A stretch of 64,000 nt of DNA from an uncultured Oscillospiraceae bacterium (GCA_934589065.1 CAKTNN010000008.1:1-64000); one strand, 5' to 3'; positions 43,359-53,093 are shown, counted from the stretch's first letter. Numbers and translations are program-made. The notes: generated by a model not told the origin, from the sequence alone.

Positions 43359-46300
43359 TTACTCCAGCATTCGGGAGAGCACCTCTGCCAGCTTGTCCGG
43401 CTCTACGGGCTTGGACAGGTGGGCATTCATGCCGCTGGCAAGGGAGCGCTTGATATCCTCGTCAAAGGCGTTGGCGCTGACTGCCACAATGGGGATGTTT
43501 TTGCTGTCTTCCTTCCCCATTGTCCGGATCTGGTGGGTGGCCTCCAGGCCGTTGAGCCGGGGCATCATCACATCCATAAGGATCAGCTGATAGGTTCCTG
43601 CCGGGGAATCCCGGAAGAGATCCACGGCCTCCTGACCGTCTCTGGCCTCCGTTACCCGGCAGCCCAGATCTTCCAGGAAGAAGTGGAGAATTTCCATATT
43701 CAGCTCATTATCCTCGGCAACCAGGATGTGCGCCCCTGCAAAATCGGTGCGTACCACCTGGGGCCGTTCCTGAGTCTGCCGGTCGGCAGCCGATGCCAGG
43801 GGCAGGGTAAAATAGAAGAAGCTGCCATTGCCCACGTCGCTTTCCAGCTGGATGGAGGAGCCCATCAGATGCACCAGACGGTTGCTGATGGCAAGGCCCA
43901 GGCCGGTGCCCTGCTGCCGCACGGGGCTGTTTTCCAGCTGCTCGAAATTCTGGAAGATTCGGGCGTGATCCTCCTGGCTGATGCCAACGCCCTGGTCTTT
44001 TACGCCAAAGAACACCTGACTCTCTCCCTCGGGACTGTGTTCCTCCCGGACGGTGAGGGTCACGGTGGTGTCCGTGGGCGAATACTTAACGGCATTGCCC
44101 AAAAGATTAATGAGCACCTGGTTGATCCGCAGGGCGTCCCCACAGAACCAGTCATGCTCCAGGGTGACATTTACCTGGAACTGCTGGTGCTTTTCCGTGA
44201 ATTTGGCGTCCAGCACCGGGTGCAGGTCGTTAATCAGCTGGCGCAGGTTAAAGTCTTTCCTGACGATGTTCATTTTGCCGCTTTCAATCTTGGACATATC
44301 CAGAATATCATTCAGCAGCCCCAGCAGATAGTGGGAAGAGGACTGCACCTTCCGCAGGCAATCCAGCCGCTCCTCCTCCGTCTGATCCTCTCGCAGGGCA
44401 ATTTCCGTCATGCCGATAATGCCGTTCATGGGGGTGCGGATTTCGTGGGACATCCGGGCCAGGAAATCGGACTTTGCCTGGGCGGACTGGTCGTGGCGAT
44501 CCAGATTGATGCGGTTCTGGACAATGGCGCCCAGCTCCCACAACAGGTTGCAGTCCGCCTCACTGCCGGTAACGGCATCGGGAAGACCCACCAGGAAAAT
44601 GGAACCGGAGTAGCGCCCGTTGTCCGCCATGGGGATGCTCACGCCCTTTGTGCCCCTGGGCATCAGGGGAATGCAGCCCAGGGTCTCATCCATGCTTTGC
44701 AGGGCACTGCGCTGCAAGGCATCCATAAGAATACGGTGATCCTTTTCCGTGCAGTGGAAAATGGTCTGGGGGATATCCAGAGGCTTCCAGCAGTATTCCA
44801 CGGTGCTGGACAGGTATTCCTCCTGGAAGAAGGTGACAATCAGATTGGTCAGGCCGTACTTTTGAGAAAGCTTCCGGGCCAGCAGATCGTTGGCGGCCTC
44901 CAGGCTCACACTGCGGTCATACAGGTTAAGGGCCAGGGAGGCAAGGCCCATCTGACCGGCGTAGCCCAGGGAGACGATTTCCCCAAAGGGCTTTCCGGTG
45001 GCGGGGACAGTCTGGTTTTCCCAGCGCAGGAAGGGCAGCCCCTGACGTTTTGCCCCTTCCAGGGCGGAGGCGGCCTGCTTCACCAGGCTGCGGGTGGAAA
45101 GTCCCGGCTGACCGGTGGCAGAGCCCACCCGGAAGCCAAGGCTCAGCACATTTTCCCGCACCAGGGCGGCGAAGCGTTTGCGCAGCTGCTCCAAGGGCCA
45201 GCGGATTTCCGGGGGCGTTGCACCGGGCATCCACACCAGGAATTCATCGGAGCCTGCCCGAATGAGAATGGTGTCCTCCCGGCTCGGGCCCTGAAACAGT
45301 TCCCGCAAATCCCGGGCGAACTCTTCCAGAATTACGTCACCGAAGGTCAGACCGTAGCTCTGGGTCAGGCTGCCAAAACGGTTTAAGTCCAGCAGCAGAA
45401 TCTCTCCCTGGGGCTTTTGCTGCCGGGCCTGGTTCAGCGTCTCTACACCCTGGCGCAGCCGGTGCAGACCGGTGACGGGATCCCGCCCCTGCTTCTGCTC
45501 CTGTTCCTGCTCCCGCAGCTTGCTTTCCGTGATGTTCCGCAGGAAGCCCACCACCCGGCGCTGACCGGTTTGGGCATCCACCACGGCAACGCCCTGGATG
45601 GCGTACCAGGTTCCGTCCCCTTCCGGGTGACTGAGCACTTCAACCCGGATAGAGCCGGATTCCAGGGAGATGACATCCGCGATTTTCTTTTGATCGGCAG
45701 GGGAGAAATAGGGGTGAATGCATTTACTCCATACGTCCTCCAAACCCCATACGCCGCTGTTTTCCTTGCTGTTGACCACTTCGATGGTGCGGTTCTGCTC
45801 CCGATAGGTGAAAAACACATCGCTGGAGCTTTCCACAGCCACCCGGTAGCGTTCCTTTTCCTCGTTAAGCTGAGCCTCTGTGCGCAGCTCGCTTTCCGTC
45901 AGGTTCTCTACCACCTGATGCAGCTCGTCGATTTCCAGAATTTTCGAGGGGCGGAAAGCCCGCAATCCCTCGACTCCGCCCCGAATGCTGTCCATCAACT
46001 GATAGACGGGGCGGGAAATGTGCCGCACCACGAAAATCATGACCACAACGCCGATCAGAGCGCACAGAACCATGATCAGCAGAATGTTCCGGTACAGCTG
46101 ATTTCCCAGGGCAAAAACGGAATCCTCCGTAACAAAGCCGCAGAGTATCCAGTCCTTGCTTTCGTAGGGCACATTGCTGCCGTATAGATTCAAAGGGGAG
46201 GTGACACAGTAAATTTTCTGACTGCCGATTTTGCTTCCGGGCACCAGTTTCAGCTTGCTGTAGCCGGTACCCGTCAGGACAAAGCGTCCCCCGTCCTGGA

Positions 46301-47216
46301 GCAAAACGTCATACAGAGCGCCCTTGCCGGTTACGATGCTGTAGCTGCCGTCTTCCTGCTTCAGGGCGATGGCGTAGCCTGCGTTCTGATTCCGGTCCAG
46401 ATCTCTGGCGGAAAAATAGCTGTTTGCCAGGTGGGCAGTGGAAATCTCCGTACCCAGAATGCCGTATACCGTGCCGTCATAAATCAGGGGTACGGAATAG
46501 GTGATCATTTTGTGGTTGTCCAGCGGGTGATCTTCCAGGATAAAGGGCGTTGCCCAGTAGCCCAGGCTTGCCATATCCACATCCGGATGCTGCAGGGCCA
46601 GAAGATAGGGGGTGTAGAAGAAATCATCGGCACTGCGGTTTCCCTGACCGCAAAAATGGAAGCCGGTAGACCAGCTGCTATCCAGGGCAATTCCAGCCTG
46701 ACGGGCCAGAGCTTTGCTGCCCCGTTCCAGCAGAAAGTCGGAATTGGTTTCTACTTTGGTAGTGGGGTCGGAATCCCGGAGGAAAAAGCCGGAATAGTTC
46801 CCCTCTGCGGCGGCATCCCCATCTTTTGCCAGCACCAGGAAGATGCCGCAGGAGGTATCTCTGCGCAGATAGTCCAATAGCTCCGGAAAAACCTCCTGCA
46901 CATACTGCTCCTGCAGCTCTTTGGAACGCAGGAAGTCGGCTTTTTTGGCCTTGTTCTGCACCAAAAGCCGTTCCAGAAGGGTATCCAGATAGTCGCTTTT
47001 CTTGCGGACGGCGCTCCACTGGTCTACCATTGCCCCTTCCAGAACCACCTTTCGGTTTTCCACAATGTTCTGGTCGATGTCCACGGCATTCTTTTCCATG
47101 GTCTGTTTTGTGCCGCTGACGAACAGGGTATAAAAAGGCAGAAGGCCCTGGAGAAGCACCACGAGCAGCAGCGGGATGAGCAGCAAATGGGTCAGGGATT
47201 TCTGATCGTTTTTCAC
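43359..47216 (-). CDS. Hybrid sensor histidine kinase/response regulator with degenerate GGDEF
   Basis: This is a 1285-residue membrane sensor. Domains in order: TM1 (about 12-32), a large extracytoplasmic Cache-like domain (about 40-350), TM2 (about 375-398), a HAMP-like linker, PAS (about 445-560), a GGDEF-like domain starting DPVTGL with GSDEF in place of GGDEF (about 580-700), and a GAF-like region (about 720-880). HisKA (phospho-acceptor His924 in MSHEIRTPMNG), HATPase (about 1025-1140) and a receiver (phospho-acceptor Asp1215 in ILMDVMMP) complete it. It autophosphorylates and passes phosphate to its own receiver; no output regulator is adjacent. The upstream co-oriented binding-protein gene suggests it senses a solute delivered by that protein. 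Confidence 0.9.
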   Translation of the reverse strand: MKNDQKSLTHLLLIPLLLVVLLQGLLPFYTLFVSGTKQTMEKNAVDIDQNIVENRKVVLEGAMVDQWSAVRKKSDYLDTLLERLLVQNKAKKADFLRSKELQEQYVQEVFPELLDYLRRDTSCGIFLVLAKDGDAAAEGNYSGFFLRDSDPTTKVETNSDFLLERGSKALARQAGIALDSSWSTGFHFCGQGNRSADDFFYTPYLLALQHPDVDMASLGYWATPFILEDHPLDNHKMITYSVPLIYDGTVYGILGTEISTAHLANSYFSARDLDRNQNAGYAIALKQEDGSYSIVTGKGALYDVLLQDGGRFVLTGTGYSKLKLVPGSKIGSQKIYCVTSPLNLYGSNVPYESKDWILCGFVTEDSVFALGNQLYRNILLIMVLCALIGVVVMIFVVRHISRPVYQLMDSIRGGVEGLRAFRPSKILEIDELHQVVENLTESELRTEAQLNEEKERYRVAVESSSDVFFTYREQNRTIEVVNSKENSGVWGLEDVWSKCIHPYFSPADQKKIADVISLESGSIRVEVLSHPEGDGTWYAIQGVAVVDAQTGQRRVVGFLRNITESKLREQEQEQKQGRDPVTGLHRLRQGVETLNQARQQKPQGEILLLDLNRFGSLTQSYGLTFGDVILEEFARDLRELFQGPSREDTILIRAGSDEFLVWMPGATPPEIRWPLEQLRKRFAALVRENVLSLGFRVGSATGQPGLSTRSLVKQAASALEGAKRQGLPFLRWENQTVPATGKPFGEIVSLGYAGQMGLASLALNLYDRSVSLEAANDLLARKLSQKYGLTNLIVTFFQEEYLSSTVEYCWKPLDIPQTIFHCTEKDHRILMDALQRSALQSMDETLGCIPLMPRGTKGVSIPMADNGRYSGSIFLVGLPDAVTGSEADCNLLWELGAIVQNRINLDRHDQSAQAKSDFLARMSHEIRTPMNGIIGMTEIALREDQTEEERLDCLRKVQSSSHYLLGLLNDILDMSKIESGKMNIVRKDFNLRQLINDLHPVLDAKFTEKHQQFQVNVTLEHDWFCGDALRINQVLINLLGNAVKYSPTDTTVTLTVREEHSPEGESQVFFGVKDQGVGISQEDHARIFQNFEQLENSPVRQQGTGLGLAISNRLVHLMGSSIQLESDVGNGSFFYFTLPLASAADRQTQERPQVVRTDFAGAHILVAEDNELNMEILHFFLEDLGCRVTEARDGQEAVDLFRDSPAGTYQLILMDVMMPRLNGLEATHQIRTMGKEDSKNIPIVAVSANAFDEDIKRSLASGMNAHLSKPVEPDKLAEVLSRMLE

Positions 47217-47303
47217 GGGGCTTTCCTCCTTTCCGGGGAAGGTTTCAAATAAGGCTGCATCTATGCTGCCCTTCGGGCCGGGGCTGCGTAATGCCCAGGA
47301 TTT

Positions 47304-48773
47304 TTACGGGTGCGCTTTGCTTTCCAACTTGGCGCAGAAGGCATTGTACCAGGTATCAAAGGCAGCGTCGGTGACGTAGGGCGCTGCGGCCTCCTGCCGG
47401 GGGGTTCCGGAAGCGACAGCGGCGTCAATTTCCGCCCGGTCGGCAAGAGCCTTGTCGGAAAGGTCGTAGTCCAGCACCTTCCGGGTGGCGTAGCCGTTTT
47501 CAAAGCAGGCGGGGATATAGAAGGCAGCGGAGTCAAAGTTCTCAAGGATTCCCTTCAGGCAGTCGTAGGACTTGGGGCTGATGGTAAGGTTATTGTCGGC
47601 AATGGCCTTATCCAATGCCTCCACCGTGTTGGCATCCTTCCGCACCGGCAGGTAGGAGCTTTCGCAGACGAAGCGCAGGCTATTTTCCGGTTGGGTGAAC
47701 CACTTGAGGAATTCACAGGCGGCATACTCGTGGAGCTCATCGGACTTGGTGACGCACATTCCTGCGCCCTGCTGCACATTGATTTTCGTGCAGCCCTCAA
47801 ATACCGGCGCTGGGAGCACCGCATAGCCAATGGGGTGGTCGCCATCCTCCTGAATCACCTGGTCCGGGAAGTAGACGGCAGAGGAGGAAGAGCCGGTATA
47901 GGCAAGCAGATCGCCGGTTTTCACATCGTCGGAACGGAATTTGCCCAGACTGGTAAACCAGCCGTTTACGTAGGGAACATAGTAGTTATCCCACAGCTTG
48001 CGAATCTGCTCTTTGTTTGCCTGGATGGTTACGGCGCCGTCCTGCACGCTGAAGATGTCCGTCCCCTGCTGCTTCATGCCAATAACAAAATAGTTGCTCA
48101 TGGAGTCCCGACCGTAGAAGGCCTTGCCGTCGTCGGGGATATCCGGGGTCTGGGCATCCGTCCACTGATAGTAGCGCTGGGCGACGGAGGTAATGCCCTC
48201 AAAGGTGGAGAGTTCCTCCAGCGTTGCACCGGTGGCCTCGGCAAAGGGAGCCCAGTCGGTGGTATTGATCATGGTAATTTCCGTGGATTTCGCCACGGGG
48301 AACAGGTAGAGCTTTCCGTCATTGTGGAAATAGCCCTCCTGAATGTAGGAAGGAACATACGCTTCCAGTTCGTCCTGGGTGAAATAGGCAGAAAGGTCTG
48401 CCAGCTTACCGCTCTTTTCCACGGCGTAGGCAGTGTCGGAATAGGAAGAGAAGATATCCGGCAGTTCCTTTGCCCCCACCGCACCGGCAGCGGCATCGGA
48501 GACGGCGCTTTCCAGGTCGCTCACAGAGCCCTGGCTGTAGCCCTCCACATAGATTCCCTTTTCTCTGCCCACGGTGGCATTGAAATCCGATACCAGAGCA
48601 TCAAAGGCGGCCTGCTGTGCGCCGTTATAATAGTGCCAGACGGTCAGAGATACGGGGTTGCTGGGGTCCAGGGTAACGGCATCCGTTTTATTCGTGCTGC
48701 CGCAGCCGGAAAGAGCCGTAAGGCTCATCGCTCCCGCCAAGACGAACGCAAGCAGTTTCTCTCTCTTTTTCAT
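47304..48773 (-). CDS. Extracellular solute-binding lipoprotein without permeases
   Basis: This 489-residue protein has a lipoprotein signal (Cys24 in LSGC) and a family 1 solute-binding fold (SLTVWHYYNGAQQAAFDALV at the start, as in carbohydrate-binding proteins). No permease or ATPase gene is nearby; the next gene on the strand, 87 bases on, is the hybrid kinase. It may feed ligand to the kinase's outer domain or serve a transporter encoded elsewhere. It has a promoter at 48858-48886. Confidence 0.9.
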   Translation of the reverse strand: MKKREKLLAFVLAGAMSLTALSGCGSTNKTDAVTLDPSNPVSLTVWHYYNGAQQAAFDALVSDFNATVGREKGIYVEGYSQGSVSDLESAVSDAAAGAVGAKELPDIFSSYSDTAYAVEKSGKLADLSAYFTQDELEAYVPSYIQEGYFHNDGKLYLFPVAKSTEITMINTTDWAPFAEATGATLEELSTFEGITSVAQRYYQWTDAQTPDIPDDGKAFYGRDSMSNYFVIGMKQQGTDIFSVQDGAVTIQANKEQIRKLWDNYYVPYVNGWFTSLGKFRSDDVKTGDLLAYTGSSSSAVYFPDQVIQEDGDHPIGYAVLPAPVFEGCTKINVQQGAGMCVTKSDELHEYAACEFLKWFTQPENSLRFVCESSYLPVRKDANTVEALDKAIADNNLTISPKSYDCLKGILENFDSAAFYIPACFENGYATRKVLDYDLSDKALADRAEIDAAVASGTPRQEAAAPYVTDAAFDTWYNAFCAKLESKAHP

Positions 48774-48857
48774 ATTTCAATTCCTCCGAAATGCGCCTTT
48801 GGCGCTGCGTTCGGCTTTTACAGCCCCCGGGAAAAGGCTGCGCAGTCATACATCCCT

Positions 48858-48886
48858 ATTATACGATGAGGCCCTGGGAATTTCAA
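48858..48886 (-). promoter_or_regulatory. Promoter of the binding protein-kinase operon
   Basis: On the minus strand, TTGAAA (48881-48886), a 17-base spacer and a perfect TATAAT (48858-48863). The start codon is about 80 bases downstream. Confidence 0.8.
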
Positions 48887-48935
48887 TGCAAAACCGGAAA
48901 AAAACAGGGTTATTCCGGGATTGGCTGCCGCGCCC

Positions 48936-48964
48936 TTGCGGAAAGCGGGGGAGTGTGGTATACT
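48936..48964 (+). promoter_or_regulatory. Promoter of the YitT-like gene
   Basis: TTGCGG (48936-48941), a 17-base spacer and TATACT (48959-48964) with extended -10 TGG. Confidence 0.65.
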
Positions 48965-49036
48965 ACCGGAAACGGCGTTTTCCCCGGCGCATCCCGGGAA
49001 AAGCGCCGCATTTCTTAAATGGACAGGAGGGCCTGT

Positions 49037-49663
49037 ATGAATCGCCTGTTGTCCCGGCTCCTGCCGGGGTTTTCCTGGAAGCGCCTGGGCCTTATGGTGC
49101 TGGGGGCGGCAATTGCCTCCTTTGGCCTTTACAATATTCACCAGCAGTGCGGCATTACCGAGGGCGGCGTGCTGGGCAGCGTCCTGCTGCTGCACCACTG
49201 GCTGAAGCTTCCGGCCTCCGTTGTCACGCCGGTGCTGGATATCATCTGCTATCTTCTGGCCCTGAAGGTTCTGGGGGTCAGCTTTATCCGCTGGTCGCTG
49301 GTATCCACCGCCTTTATTTCCGCCTTTTTCCGGCTGTGGGAGTGCCGGGAGCCGGTGCTGCCCAACCTCTCCGCCTATCCTTTGGCGGCAGCAGTGCTGG
49401 GGGCACTGTTTGTGGGAGTTGGAGTTGGCCTGGTGGTTCGTCAGGGCGGCTCCTCCGGGGGAGATGACGCTCTGGCCCTGTCTATTTCCCGTCTTACCGG
49501 CAAGCGGGTATCCCTTTGCTACCTGGCTACGGATTTAACGGTGCTGGCGCTGTCGTTAAGCTATATTCCGGCAAAACGCATTGCATATTCCCTGGTTACC
49601 GTGACCCTTTCCTCCTGGCTGATCGATTGGATTCAGGGCGGAAGGGGAGAGAAATTCCAATAA
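49037..49663 (+). CDS. YitT-family membrane protein
   Basis: This 208-residue protein has five or six transmembrane helices. The segments GLYNIHQQCGITEGGVLGSVLLLHHW and GLVVRQGGSSGGDDALALSIS are the conserved Gly-rich repeats of the YitT (DUF161) family. It lacks the C-terminal DUF2179 domain of many relatives. Function is unknown. The start at 49037 is set by AGGAGG. Confidence 0.85.
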   Translation: MNRLLSRLLPGFSWKRLGLMVLGAAIASFGLYNIHQQCGITEGGVLGSVLLLHHWLKLPASVVTPVLDIICYLLALKVLGVSFIRWSLVSTAFISAFFRLWECREPVLPNLSAYPLAAAVLGALFVGVGVGLVVRQGGSSGGDDALALSISRLTGKRVSLCYLATDLTVLALSLSYIPAKRIAYSLVTVTLSSWLIDWIQGGRGEKFQ

Positions 49664-49711
49664 CCCTCCCAAATTGCAGCCCAGGCAAGGGGATTATTTG
49701 TTTATTTTTAC

Positions 49712-49740
49712 TTGACAATTGTCTTTCTCACCGATACAAT
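49712..49740 (+). promoter_or_regulatory. Promoter of rny
   Basis: A perfect TTGACA (49712-49717), a 17-base spacer and TACAAT (49735-49740). It leaves a leader of roughly 180 bases before rny, in which I see no known riboswitch. Confidence 0.85.
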
Positions 49741-49924
49741 AAGATTTGATGTGGGCTTGCTATTGCTTGCCCTGTTACCGGCGCATTCGCCGGGGTTAGC
49801 GTTTTGCGCCTTGTGGCGTTTTGCGATAGAGGAGCCGCCTGCCGGCTCAATTGCACAATTTCACATGGGAACAATCCGCAGCCCTCCTGCGCCAATTTTA
49901 CGGAAGGAGGTGCGTAGTGGAATT

Positions 49925-51475
49925 ATGGAATGGACAACGATTCTTGCAATCGTTCTTGGGATTCTTGCAGCTGCTGCCATCGGCTTTGCCGGCGGCGTCC
50001 TGTACCGGAAAAAGGTTGCAGAGCGGGAAATCGGTTCTGCAGAGGCAGAGGCCACCCGCCTGATCAACGAGGCAATCCGCAACGGTGAAAACCGGAAGAA
50101 GGAAATGCTTCTGGAAGCCAAGGACGAGATCCATAAATCCCGCACAGAAAACGATCGGGAAGTCAAAGAACGCCGGGCGGAACTGACCAAACAGGAGCGC
50201 CGGCTTGAGCAAAAAGAAACTACTCTGGACCGAAAGACCGAAGCATTTGAACGAAAAGAGGAAGACCTCAACAAGCGCCTTGCCGCCGCAGCACAAACCC
50301 AGGCAGAGGCCGAAAAAATTCGCGCCCAGCAGCTGGAAACCCTGGAGCAGCTCTCCGGACTGACCCAGGAGCAGGCCAAGCAGTATCTGCTGGAAAGCAT
50401 TGAAAACGACGTCCGTCACGAGGCCGCTATGAAGATCAAGGAGATCGAGCAGCAGCTGAAGGACGAGGCGGAGGAGAAGGGCAGAGAGATCATCGCCACC
50501 GCCATCCAGCGCTGTGCCGCCGATCACGCCGCCGAAACCACCGTCTCTGTGGTTCCCCTGCCCAATGACGAAATGAAGGGCCGCATCATCGGTCGTGAGG
50601 GCCGGAATATCCGCACCCTGGAAACCATCACCGGTGTTGACCTGATTATTGACGATACCCCCGAGGCCATTACCGTCAGCAGCTTCGATCCCGTTCGCCG
50701 GGAGGTGGCAAGACTTGCCCTGGAGAAGCTGATTGTAGACGGGCGAATCCACCCCACCCGCATCGAGGATATGGTGGAAAAGGCCCGGAAGGAAGTAGAC
50801 CGCACCATCCGGGAGGAGGGCGAGCGTGCCTGCTACGAAACCGGCGTGCACAACCTGAACCCTGAGCTCATCAAGATTCTGGGCCGCCAGAAGTACCGTA
50901 CCTCTTACGGTCAGAACGTACTGAACCACTCCATCGAGGTTGCCCATATTGCAGGCCTGATGGCCTCCGAACTGGGTGTGGATGTGGCAATGGCAAAGCG
51001 GGCAGGCCTGCTGCATGACCTGGGCAAGGCCATCGACCACGAGGTCGAGGGCAGCCATGTGCAGCTGGGTGCCGACCTTGCACGGAAGTACAAGGAAAAT
51101 CCTGTGATTATCAACGCCATCGAGGCCCACCACGGCGACGTGGAGCCCAAGACGGTAATTGCCGTCCTGGTTCAGGCTGCCGATGCCATCTCCGCTGCCC
51201 GGCCCGGTGCACGGAGAGAAAACGTGGAGAACTATATCCGCCGCCTGCAAAAGCTGGAGGAGCTCACAGGATCCTATCCCGGCGTAGAAAAGGCTTACGC
51301 CATCCAGGCAGGCCGGGAGGTTCGGATTATGGTCAAGCCCGAGGTGGTCACCGAGGACAATATGATCCTCCTGGCCCGGGACATTGCCAAGAAGATCGAA
51401 GCCGAGCTGGAATACCCCGGTCAGATCAAGGTAAACGTCATCCGCGAGACAAAAGCTGTGGAGTTTGCCAAGTAA
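49925..51475 (+). CDS. rny: Ribonuclease Y
   Basis: RNase Y is the membrane-anchored endonuclease that starts mRNA decay in Firmicutes. The 516-residue protein has an N-terminal transmembrane helix (about 5-25), a long charged coiled coil (about 30-200), a KH domain ([21 protein letters not shown]) and an HD domain ([10 protein letters not shown]). Start at 49925; AGGAGG lies somewhat far upstream (about 15 bases), but no other start fits the family. RicT, also in this window, is a known RNase Y partner in Bacillus. Confidence 0.96.
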   Translation: MEWTTILAIVLGILAAAAIGFAGGVLYRKKVAEREIGSAEAEATRLINEAIRNGENRKKEMLLEAKDEIHKSRTENDREVKERRAELTKQERRLEQKETTLDRKTEAFERKEEDLNKRLAAAAQTQAEAEKIRAQQLETLEQLSGLTQEQAKQYLLESIENDVRHEAAMKIKEIEQQLKDEAEEKGREIIATAIQRCAADHAAETTVSVVPLPNDEMKGRIIGREGRNIRTLETITGVDLIIDDTPEAITVSSFDPVRREVARLALEKLIVDGRIHPTRIEDMVEKARKEVDRTIREEGERACYETGVHNLNPELIKILGRQKYRTSYGQNVLNHSIEVAHIAGLMASELGVDVAMAKRAGLLHDLGKAIDHEVEGSHVQLGADLARKYKENPVIINAIEAHHGDVEPKTVIAVLVQAADAISAARPGARRENVENYIRRLQKLEELTGSYPGVEKAYAIQAGREVRIMVKPEVVTEDNMILLARDIAKKIEAELEYPGQIKVNVIRETKAVEFAK

Positions 51476-51500
51476 GCGCTTTCCGATTCAACAAATATCA

Positions 51501-51538
51501 CACCGCCCGGTGGTCGCTCTTGCGTACCCCGGGCGGTG
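51501..51538 (+). terminator. rny terminator, related to the hairpins at 62439 and 63476
   Basis: CACCGCCCGG and CCGGGCGGTG form the stem, with a central GTGGTCGCTCTTGCGTAC-type loop, followed by TACATTTA. Its layout matches the two near-identical 38-base hairpins at the right end of the window. Confidence 0.75.
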
Positions 51539-51643
51539 TACATTTATAGGATGTTGTCCTTGCAAAGGGGAAACCGGCTTTTGAATATCCAAAATACCTT
51601 TGCTGCAAACAAGGCAACGGTAAGTAACAGCCCTATTTCACCC

Positions 51644-51672
51644 TTGCCTTTTTCCTTTGTATAGGGTAAAAT
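51644..51672 (+). promoter_or_regulatory. Promoter of the 51.7-kb membrane protein-degV unit
   Basis: TTGCCT (51644-51649), a 17-base spacer and TAAAAT (51667-51672). Confidence 0.6.
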
Positions 51673-51700
51673 AACGGAAAACATTCTGGAAGGAGCGTCT

Positions 51701-52117
51701 ATGAGGAAAACAATTCTGCACACCCTGTGGGGTGCTTTGTTTATTCTGTGCGCCTGCCTTGGGTTTATTCAGGAGCGCAATTCCCTTTTGCAGGGCATAC
51801 TCACCTGCCTGGGTTTTGCATTTTTTATCCCCCCGGCGGCGCTGCTGTATGGGGCTTACCGGGAAAAGGATCGAAAAGAGGCGTTTCTGCTGCGCAACCT
51901 GAGCATTCTTTCCCTGGGACTGACCCTGGTAGGGCTGATTCTCGCCATTGCCACGGCACCCCGCGGAAGCGCCGGGCTAATGAACGTTTTACTGACCGTT
52001 GTCTCCGTCCCTATGTACTGCACCAGCGCATGGGCACTGAGCCTGCTTCTGTGGGCCTGCCTGCTGATTGCTGCCATGGAGACGGGGAAGAAAACCAAAC
52101 CACAAGAAAAGGAGTGA
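51701..52117 (+). CDS. Hypothetical four-helix membrane protein
   Basis: This 138-residue protein has four hydrophobic helices, a charged loop after helix two (YREKDRKE) and a Lys-rich C-terminus. I do not recognise a family. GGAGCGTCT precedes the ATG. degV starts six bases after its stop, so the two are probably co-expressed. Confidence 0.75.
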   Translation: MRKTILHTLWGALFILCACLGFIQERNSLLQGILTCLGFAFFIPPAALLYGAYREKDRKEAFLLRNLSILSLGLTLVGLILAIATAPRGSAGLMNVLLTVVSVPMYCTSAWALSLLLWACLLIAAMETGKKTKPQEKE

Positions 52118-52122
52118 AGGAA

Positions 52123-52983
52123 ATGTCTTATCAAATTATCACCGATTCCTGCTGTGATTTTACCAAGGAGCGCTACGAAGAGCTGGAGCTGCGCCCTCTG
52201 CCCCTGACCGTCACCTTCCGGGGAGAAAGCTACCCTGACAGGAACGATGACAGTCTGCGGGATATGTACGCCGGTCTTCGCGCCGGAGAGGTGGCAATCA
52301 CCGCCGCCGTTAACCCCGAGCACTGGAAGGAGGGGATGGAGCCCATCCTGTCCGCCGGAGAGGATATCCTGGTGCTGGCCTTTTCTTCCGGCCTGTCCAC
52401 CACCTATCAGTCTGCGGTCATTGCCGCCGAAGAGCTCCGGGAAAGCTATCCTGACCGGAAAATTCTGGTGGTAGACAGTCTGTGCGCCTCTCTGGGTGAG
52501 GGACTGCTTGCCTACTACGCCGCAAAAAAGCGTCAGGCCGGAATGCCCATAGAGGAACTGGCCCAATGGCTGACGGACAACCGGCTGCACTTGTGCCACT
52601 GGTTCACCGTCAACGACCTGATGTACCTGAAACGGGGCGGGCGAATCAGCGCCGCCACCGCAGTGATGGGCACAATGCTCTCCATCAAGCCCATTCTTCA
52701 CGTGGATGACGAGGGCCACCTGATCAGCGTAGGCAAGGCCCGGGGGCGGAAGGCCTCCATCCAGGCCCTGGCTGCCAAGGTCGGGGAGCTTGCCAAGGGC
52801 TGCGATAACCCCGTGATGTTCATCTCCCACGGCGACTGCCGGGAGGATGCGGAGTATCTTGCCGGACTGCTCAAGGAGCAATACGGAGTAACAGAAGTAT
52901 ACATTAACTATGTGGGTGCGGTGATCGGCTCCCACTCCGGCCCCGGAACCCTGGCCCTCTTCTTCCTGGGAGAGCACCGGTAA
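52123..52983 (+). CDS. DegV-family fatty-acid-binding protein
   Basis: This 286-residue protein has the DegV fold. Its Ser/Thr-rich motifs TDSCCDF, AFSSGLSTTYQSA and GAVIGSHSGPGTLALFF contact a bound fatty acid. Relatives (FakB) hand fatty acids to the kinase FakA for phosphorylation and membrane incorporation; no fakA is here. The ATG at 52123 follows GGAGTGAAGG. Confidence 0.92.
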   Translation: MSYQIITDSCCDFTKERYEELELRPLPLTVTFRGESYPDRNDDSLRDMYAGLRAGEVAITAAVNPEHWKEGMEPILSAGEDILVLAFSSGLSTTYQSAVIAAEELRESYPDRKILVVDSLCASLGEGLLAYYAAKKRQAGMPIEELAQWLTDNRLHLCHWFTVNDLMYLKRGGRISAATAVMGTMLSIKPILHVDDEGHLISVGKARGRKASIQALAAKVGELAKGCDNPVMFISHGDCREDAEYLAGLLKEQYGVTEVYINYVGAVIGSHSGPGTLALFFLGEHR

Positions 52984-53018
52984 GGGCAGCATTTGAAAAG
53001 TGCCAAAAACGCCAAAAC

Positions 53019-53059
53019 AAAAAATGCCATTGCAGGACGGCCCTGCAATGGCATTTTTA
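53019..53059. terminator. Bidirectional terminator between degV and the GntR gene
   Basis: AAAATGCCATTGCAGG pairs with CCTGCAATGGCATTTT around ACGGC, flanked by A and T runs. It lies between convergent genes. Confidence 0.92.
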
Positions 53060-53093
53060 TGCACTTATTGTCTTTCGCCCCTGAAACGCGGCA

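Noticed and set aside
43419-45386. A 655-codon plus-strand open frame inside the hybrid kinase gene
   Set aside because: It is antisense to conserved HisKA, HATPase and receiver motifs, with no ribosome site and no family resemblance.
49741-49924. A riboswitch in the long rny leader
   Set aside because: I could not match it to any known riboswitch core and saw no convincing terminator/antiterminator pair.
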